Source: Armillaria gallica (lineage: Eukaryota; Basidiomycota; Agaricomycetes; Agaricales; Physalacriaceae). Taken from it: a DNA stretch of 64,000 nt. Numbering within the stretch: position 1 is the stretch's first letter; each line of letters opens with the position of its first letter. The DNA lies in the NCBI GenBank assembly GCA_037576215.1, contig JBANDB010000006.1, forward strand, positions 5,084,001-5,148,000, read 5' to 3'. Positions 57,097-64,000 of this stretch are shown here, piece by piece. A program made the translations under genes and the position numbers. The notes under the pieces are model-generated. The model searched no databases. It worked only from the letters and a program-made list of their open reading frames with translations, and had not been told where the DNA came from.

Positions 57097-60000
57097 TTAC
57101 TGGCTTCCCAACTCCTTCAGCTCAACGCTAAATGATGGGTTCTTCTTCAACTCCTCAACAAGGTTATCGAACTTGGGAGAAACACCTGCCCCGATCTTGC
57201 TTAGAGCACCAACAGCCCGTAATGCGCTCCTCTGCAGCTCCGCTGCGCGTTCGAGGTCCTGCTTGACAGTGTCCTTGGTGACAGTCGCGCCTTTCATCGT
57301 CTTCTCGAGAGGCGGTGCAGCTTCATCAAGTCTCTGCGAAACAGCTGCAGGAGCTACTTGTGCGAGTCTGAAGAGCATCATGTGCGAAATGACCTTGATC
57401 TCATCTGATTCGTCCGTGAGACCGGGAATGACCCGGCCGAGGAATTCATGGAGATCAATCTTTGTAAGGCATGTGTCCAACTGTGCGAAAGAGAGAGGAC
57501 GATTAGCTACGCGTGCATCATTGGAGGTAAGATGGCGTACCAAGGTATACATCGTCTCATACGCTGTCTTACGGGTCTCGAGACCATCATCAACTCTGTG
57601 CGTCCAAGGACCCATCTGTACTGTCCGGACAAGGTCTTGGTTGACCATGGTCTCCTTGTAAAGACTCGCCAGAAGGGCAGGTAAATGATCCCGGACAAGG
57701 TGAGGTTTAGTACGAGCGGCTGAGTTGAGGGCAGACAAGGCGATACGTCGGACGGTCTAGCCAACAATTTAACACTGATAAAGCTCGTAAAGGGTATGCG
57801 CTTACTAGATCTTGGTCCAGCATAAGAGATAAGAAGTCAACCAAGTAGGGCGATAACAGTTCGTCATAGCTAGCTGGCGAGTCCGCAAAGGTATAACGTA
57901 TGGCTGAGACGACCGTCGCACGTGTTGCGGGATTCTGGTCGCGAATCCGGGCCTATGAGCGAAGTGTCAGAAAAAGTTCGCGAAAAGACAGATCAACAAC
58001 CGCACATGAAGCTGAGGCAAATATCTCGATGGATGCGTGATCGCCAATTTACCAAGACAGGCTGCTGCGACATTTCGCGTGGTCTCTTCGGAGTTCTCCG
58101 AATTCTCGAAGAGAGGCACCCATAGCAGGTCCGACACGCCTTCGAGCTGACTCTGAGAACTATGAGTGACCACCTCTTTCAACGCATGAAGAGATAGCAG
58201 TCGCTTCTTCGGATCACTTTCGACCATCCTGATGATTGCCGGTAAGAACAGGTGCAGGTTGCCAATGGCGATGTTGCCTTTAAAGATCTGCTTAGAAGAT
58301 TCCTACATTTGGTGCATAGAGGACTCACCAGCAGCGAAAGCCGCAGCCGCCCGGAGATCCTCCTGATCAGAGGAGAAGTGCTCGATCGCGTTGCTGAAGA
58401 TTTCGCTTTGTGGCGACATGTCACTACCGCCAAGATGAGTTTCGGAACAAGCATAAGACTGAAGGGCTCACATGAACCGACCAAGTTCCCCTACGATGAG
58501 CAAGCTCAACACGACCAGAGATGGTTTTGCCTTGGAGGTTTGCTTGTGACAAAAGTTTCAGTACACAAATGACGCTCGGAAAAGTCACTGACTTTCAAAT
58601 GTTTTGAATATTCGGCAATTACACCTGCAGCGATACCATGTTGACTCTTGACAACTTGTGCCACGCACTTGGCGACATTGGAAGGAGATGTTTCTGCTTT
58701 CGGCGCCTTCTCCACCTTCAAAACCAGGTTCGGCACGACATGGGCGGCAATCTGGTTGTCAGCCTGCACCAGTGTGGAATAGAAGTTCAGAAGTGAATCG
58801 AGCGCTGCGCCAGAAACTAGTGGCGAATATGAGATAAGGTAGATCTCAGGTAAAAGGATCTTCTCAATCTCTGGGAAAGATGTCGCAGGTGTTAGTTGAA
58901 GTAGGATCGAAAGGGTGTTGAGTGCTTGCGATAAAAGCGAGATATCGGTAGTGGAGATGTAGCTCTTGATTTGGCTGATCAGAGAAGGAGCGAGATCTGG
59001 AGGAATACCGCCGGTGTAACTGGAAAGTATTACTGTTAGTCCAGGAAATACAGATTTAAATATGAACGCACCTTTTCACCAGAACATCCAAAGCTGTGAA
59101 TAGTTCAGTCTTTCCGGACCGTCCGCTCTTCCTTAGCAGACCAATCAACCACTCTAGACAACCGTTCACCCAGTTATCACCAACGCTGACTTCTCTCGCC
59201 ACCTTGATGATGACCTTAACGCCGCCTTCTGTCTTTCCCGTTGTCCGGCAAATGGCTTCCCATTCTTTCTGGTCCTTGCTCTGGACCACGGCTGTCGCGC
59301 AGATCCATAGATCAGCGATACAGTCCTCGGCACAAGCGCGAACTTCAGCATCAGTATCGTGGCTAGTCAATCTTTTGACAGCCTCGATGTACAAAGGTTC
59401 TGTCCAATCGGCACCTTTGACAGGCTTTAGAGAGTTAAGCAGCGAGGAAAACACGCGAAACGTTTCGGATGATACGCGGGGATGCCGTTCACCTAAAAGC
59501 TTGAGAAGAACAGGTGTCACTGACGACAGGGAAGCAGAGAATGTGGCCGGGGAATGTGTCCCAAAAAATAAAGCAAGGAAAGACAGGCACGTGAGATGTA
59601 GGGTAGCTGTAGAGCTAGTAAGGGCCTGTGAAAGGACCGATTTTGAGGTCGTTATGATATGCGGCACTTGGCTAGACAAAGAGCCGGGTAGAACGTCAAG
59701 AAGGGAATGCAGAAGTCCGAACCCAGCTTGAAGAGTGGCCGCGGGCGTCTTGGGGGACTTGATCTGATTCAGGAGAGCTTTCGAAAGTGATGGAACCTGG
59801 GCTTTCAGAAGTATATATGGGCCCTCCTCTACATCCATAATTTCCGCATCTCGCTTTCGCTTCCCACGAGCGGCGGTGTCCTCCTTGCTGAAACCTCCAT
59901 AGACAGCGGTCTGGTTGAGAAGGATGACATAAGTGGCCCAGACTTCAAGCTTGACAGTATCTTCTCGATCTCCAAAGCGTGAAATAAGGACCGGAGAGAC

Positions 60001-61408
60001 ATCTTTGTACATGGAAGTCAAGAGTTCGGGACGGGTGGTGATCAGAGCAGACAGAAGTTTGGTGGAGGACCGTCGAATCTTATACGATTGATCCTCGTCG
60101 TCCTCATATCTATGGCAATCAGCCGGTTGTCAGAAAGTGGACCAAGAGACTCACTCGTCACCAGCATCCTCGTCTTCGTCATCCTCGTCGGGGTCCGCCA
60201 TGTCCTCGTCCTCATCGTCCTCGGCGTAATTCGGATCGTATTTGATATACTGAGTGCTGATCTGAATGAACGAGCTCAGATACGGCGTGGCTTCGTTAGG
60301 ACACCGTAAAACAATTGCTTCCAATGCCTGATACGTATTATATTTGATTGAAAAAGGATATATTTTCATGGAAACCCACCTGCAAACACCCTTCTCGCAA
60401 CTCGTCGTCGTCCCGTTGCACGGCCTTCAAAATCCCGCCTACAATGTCACCCAGCACAGGCGCAATCTGCAATGGGGAATGCCGTGCAACAGCGGCGACC
60501 AGCTGAACAGTTGTCTTTTGCTTCTCGATGTTAGCATTGGGAACGAGATGAGGAAATACATTCGTCTGGAGCAGCTCTGTGAACAACTGTGGTTGGGATA
60601 GCGGGATGAATTGAGACAGTGTGATGATGGCTCGCTTGCGAACAACAGGACGTGAATGCACCAAGAGTGGCGCGATGACCCTCAGTGGCTGAGCATCAGC
60701 CGTTGCGCTCGTCAAATGCGACGGAAATCTGACAATAAGAATGGAGAGAATGGAGAGAGTTTCTACTAGTGTTTCGGATGGCGTGCTCATCTGATAAAAG
60801 TTTAGCTACGTTAAGAAAGTAGTAAAAGACACACATTTTGTATCTGCCCTAACAGTTTAGGCGTCAGTTTGGCACAAGCAGTGACGGCGACCTTTCCATC
60901 GGACGGAAGTTCCGAAGTGATAGTCTTGAGGGCCAGTGCCGAGATATCTCTGAGTTCATCATCCTTGCCTCCCGAAAACTCGATAAGCTTGTCGACGACA
61001 TTTTCTAACTGCGGCTCCCGGATAATCTTGATCAGTTGGCCCAAACTGAAACATTGTTAGAGCATTTCTTCCCAAATTGATATGCATACCATTTCACTGC
61101 TTGATTCTTGACTTCAGATATCTTATCTTCGACGAGGGCAAGCACCTGGTTCAAGACCTTGGTCTCCATCTGTTCATCTCCCGTAAAGCTACCTGGATCT
61201 TGCCTGATTTCCGTCATGAGGTCGTTCAGACCCATGAATCTGAGTTCGAGATGAGAAACGCGCCGCATCACCCAGCTATTCACCGACTGCTCACCGGAAA
61301 TCCTGGTCAGGCGACTGCATCTGCAGAACAAATGAACAAAGACGAATCTTTCAAGCAGGCAATACCAACTTTTTCGATAAGACTGTTCATGAGATATGTT
61401 TTCGTCAT
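57097..61408 (-). CDS. CAND1: CAND1/TIP120 cullin-associated NEDD8-dissociated protein
   Basis: CAND1 binds unneddylated cullins and exchanges substrate receptors of SCF-type ubiquitin ligases. The N-terminus MTKTYLMNSLIEK-MQSPDQDFR-FMGLNDLMTEIRQD is assembled from three short exons (start 61408). Then come HEAT-repeat segments: NQVLALVEDKISEVKNQAVK-CLGQL, KDDELRDISALALKTI, RKRAIITLSQFIPL, QRDDDELREGCLQ, YDPNYAEDDEDED (acidic loop typical of CAND1), SYKIRRSSTKLL, SPVLISRFGDREDTVKLEVW. The C-terminal domain contains VQMGPWTHRVDDGLETRKTA, KVISHMMLFRLAQVAP and ends VELKELGSQ. About ten introns of ~50 nt; 4.3 kb, consistent with the ~1200-residue family. A fragment of its 3' end recurs near 53.3-53.8 kb. 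Confidence 0.93.
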
Positions 61409-61820
61409 CTTCGTAACTTTCCAAAGGACAGAATAAGAAAAGATGGAGACAGTTTGGAGGCGATCCGGAAATGATCAAAGAAGGGAAAGGAGAGAGGGAA
61501 AGCACGTGATGATATTACTAGTCCATTGAGGACGCGTTATTTGGCGCTGCTTGTGGATCAGACGCGCGGTCTCAGCTGAGCTCAGTGTACATGTATAAAA
61601 ACCATTCAAAAACAAACAGGAAATATCAGGACAAGGAGGGAGCTCGGACGAAAATCTATCATTCATCTAGCCAGCCTAACAGGTCGATATTCCTGTGGAG
61701 CTCTTCCTTTGACCCTAACTTCAAATGTCTCGTTTCCACAGTCTGTCTTGTTTGACCGCGTAGACGGACCTGTCACATCACCTGGTACCAGTTGTGTTGC
61801 AGCAATATCACTGTGCATTC
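61409..61820. promoter_or_regulatory. CAND1 promoter / FunK1 3' flank
   Basis: 412 bp between two genes in tandem on the minus strand; must contain the CAND1 promoter and 5' UTR and the FunK1 terminator. No specific elements assigned. Confidence 0.4.
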
Positions 61821-64000
61821 CTAGGCGTCTTGACGCCGGCGCTTCGACGCGGGCTCATTCGAACTCTCGTCTTTATCAACCTCCTCAATAGCCTTCTTAG
61901 TTGCAGCGTCATTTGGGGGGATATATTCAACGGAATTGATATATTCAGCGGAGTTGTCTGCGTCGTCCTCGAGAGCGTCATCGTCAGCATAATTCTCTTC
62001 CTTGAGACGATCGAGGGCCCATTCGACATTATACTCAGCGCCTTCGTGCATGGACTGGACTTCCATTTGGAAGGGTTGAATGTCGTTTACGGCCAACACA
62101 ACCGCTTTGTCCAGAGCCTGTTCGAATAAGGATGCTTTTTCGAATAGTTTCGCAAAGTGATCGTACTGGGGAAAGTCTTTCTGAGTTTCTGCAGAGATGT
62201 ATGCGGCGACAAGTAAATTCCGAATGAGGTCGAGCGCTCGTGCTACACGCCGAAATTGATCCGGAAGACATAGGATGATGTCGGCATCTACTGGCTCACT
62301 GAGAAAGTCCAAGCGTACACCAGACCCCTCGGCGTAATGCGGGAATAGGGTATTGAAGTGTCCTCTCTGTTTCTGCCGGGAGTCTTGATCTCTTTCGACT
62401 CCCGAAGGTTCTGTGGTAAATAACGAGTGAACGCCAATCCACCAAAGCGATTCCGCATCGTGATAGAAATTATGAAGGAATGGTGGTTTCGAGGCAGTTT
62501 GTTGGTTCGAGAATGGGTCATTGCGATCAATCGAGGCAAGTGCTGAGGCCACGGCGGCATCGTCGGCTGTTTGCTTTGGTTTGAAGAAATACCGCTTAAA
62601 CTGAACTTCCACAGCCATGAAAATGGGTGTTCCCTCCATGAAGAAAATTAGATACGAATGCACATCTGGTAACGTAGGCGTACCGTTTTGGGATCACTTT
62701 TTGGACCTTCGGATCGGAACACCTTGGAATATTCCAGGTCAGATATCTTTCCTTTGCCTGAACAAATTAAAATGTTCCCTGACGACATGTCCCTGTGGAC
62801 ATATGAAGCGAGGTGTAGATATCTCAACCCTGAAATGATTGATTTAGCCAATGACAAATGACATGTGGAAAAGAATCTGACCTCGATAGGCATGAAGGAG
62901 TCCAGTGAATAGCATTTTCTGATCCTGCACCTGGTTTAGGGGAGTACCGACTTCGGAGAACAGCACCCGAACGTGTTTACGTCCAGTATACACGCGCTGT
63001 GAATGATGGTGTTGAGTTCGACCAAATAAATGGTCGCCTACGGGATCGGCAGTATTTGAGAAAATCGTTGTCGCGCGTCTCGATGCCGCAGAGGTCAGCC
63101 GACGTTTTACATCATACAGATGGTATGAGTCCGAAAGAGTTGCTATGGTATCTTCTGTTTTGTCGGTGCAAGTCACCACCTCGCATGCCTTTATGTCCAT
63201 GAAGTACTGTTTATAAAGTGTGGGATCCTTCTTCGCATCGGGATCTTTCTCCTCGATCCGCTTGAAGATATCCTGCTGAATCTCGCTCTCCGTCTTCTTA
63301 TCCAGGGGTATCCAGAAGTCCTTAAGCGCATGTTCCTGCTTTTTCTCATCGCCAAGTTTTCGAACGGTCCACACTCTGGTCGCAGGAGATATAATACGAG
63401 ATGCTCGAAATGAGCTTAGGCATTCAACCGTCCGGTACGTCTCCCCATCGATCACATAGTCATACTGAATCCGGTAACGAGTTGGACCGTCTGTGAGCGG
63501 GATTGCTACGCTGGTGATCGACGAATCGTAGCCTAGGTCTTCTGTGCTGCCGAATGACAAGGATACAATATAGTGTATCAGGTGGCGGTATTGCTAGAGC
63601 AGCGTCAGTACCTGTCAGCGAACGAAAGTATATCCACGCGCACAGTAATGAAATTGAAGGGCTCTGACACGAGTACCCTAGCTCTTGAGAAGTACCAAAG
63701 CCGGGTCGTAGTATTCGCGATCGTCATTCCAAACATGAACCGTCGGCAAGGATCAAGATGCATCATCTGGGCTGCATTCCCCAGGATTTTCTTGTTATTC
63801 TGGAAATCGTAGTCGTCAGCTTTGGCCAACCATTAAGCAACACGTCACAGACATCATTCTCATCTTCCCAAGTGTCCTTGAGCTTGTACTCCTCAATCTC
63901 GGCACGATCACATGCCAACGCAGCCTGTGTTGTAATCCGAGTTAGAAATTTGAACGCATATGAATAAAATAATGCCTCACCTTGCGTTCATAGGGGCATA
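61821..64000 (-). CDS. FunK1 fungal-type protein kinase, 5' end beyond window
   Basis: FunK1 kinases are a mushroom-expanded family of unknown substrates. Visible, from the right edge: RAEIEEYKLKDTWEDEND, ADDYDFQNNKKILGNAAQMM, MTIANTTTRLWYFSRARVLV and SEPFNF, the family N-terminal region; then GYDSSITSVAIPLTDGPTRY. The catalytic part includes YVHRDMSSGNILIC (HRD loop with D and N) and GKISDLEYSKVF, in which DLE replaces DFG, as is common in this family. After GTPIFMAVEVQ comes a large C-terminal lobe with DAESLWWIGVHSLFTTEP. The C-terminus is acidic and ends with a basic KRRRQDA, possibly a nuclear localisation signal. Several introns; the junction near 63830 is not resolved. Start codon lies right of 64000. 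Confidence 0.88.

Overview
The window reads as nuclear DNA of a filamentous basidiomycete, most likely an Agaricomycete. Genes carry many introns of about 45-60 nt with GT(A/G)NGT donors. The families are fungal (a FunK1 kinase, a HAL4/SAT4-type kinase, a Mug135-like protein, Tf1/sushi-type chromoviruses, CRN/RHS-type NTPases), and the one tRNA has a short intron after the anticodon. No taxon is named because no marker allows it.

Layout. Two blocks hold conserved housekeeping genes: the left arm (HAL4/SAT4-like kinase 1710-3481 minus, tRNA-Gly 6472-6552, HUL5/UBE3C HECT ligase 8423-12071 plus) and the right arm (CAND1 57097-61408 minus, FunK1 kinase 61821 to beyond the right edge). Between them lies about 45 kb of accessory, repeat-driven DNA. 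It has five copies of one NTPase family, all on the minus strand: 12884-15402 intact, 16052-18463 broken, 21031-21769 fragment, 42656-45210 intact, 54796-56412 C-terminally truncated. Two of them are mirrored by degenerate copies of a divergent YFH7-like P-loop kinase. These copies arose partly by two segmental duplications (16.1-19.3 kb with 42.7-46.1 kb; 20.1-21.8 kb with 53.8-55.1 kb).

23985-41996 is a three-level nest. A 493-bp non-autonomous element with CAAGGGGGT termini and an 8-bp target duplication (hAT-like) contains LTR retrotransposon A (24297-41810, minus, 413-bp LTRs, 5-bp duplication). A's gag gene is split by LTR retrotransposon B (30384-39558, plus, 483-bp LTRs, 5-bp duplication GTATA). 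Both LTR elements are chromodomain Ty3/gypsy elements. Their primer-binding site is complementary to their own LTR just downstream of the TATA box, which is the signature of Tf1-type self-priming. Both also carry a short membrane-anchored reading frame overlapping the start of gag.

47839-52928 holds the least familiar genes: a head-to-head pair of paralogues. One has one thioredoxin-like module and the other has three, and each is fused to the same C-terminal domain, which I do not recognise. The modules run from a CPVC active site through a single-Cys WCQF to versions with no cysteines. With the NTPase family (resembling CRN/RHS proteins, some of which are effectors or conflict-type proteins) these are the best candidates for an undescribed system. 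All functional statements rest on reading the sequence; no database search was run.
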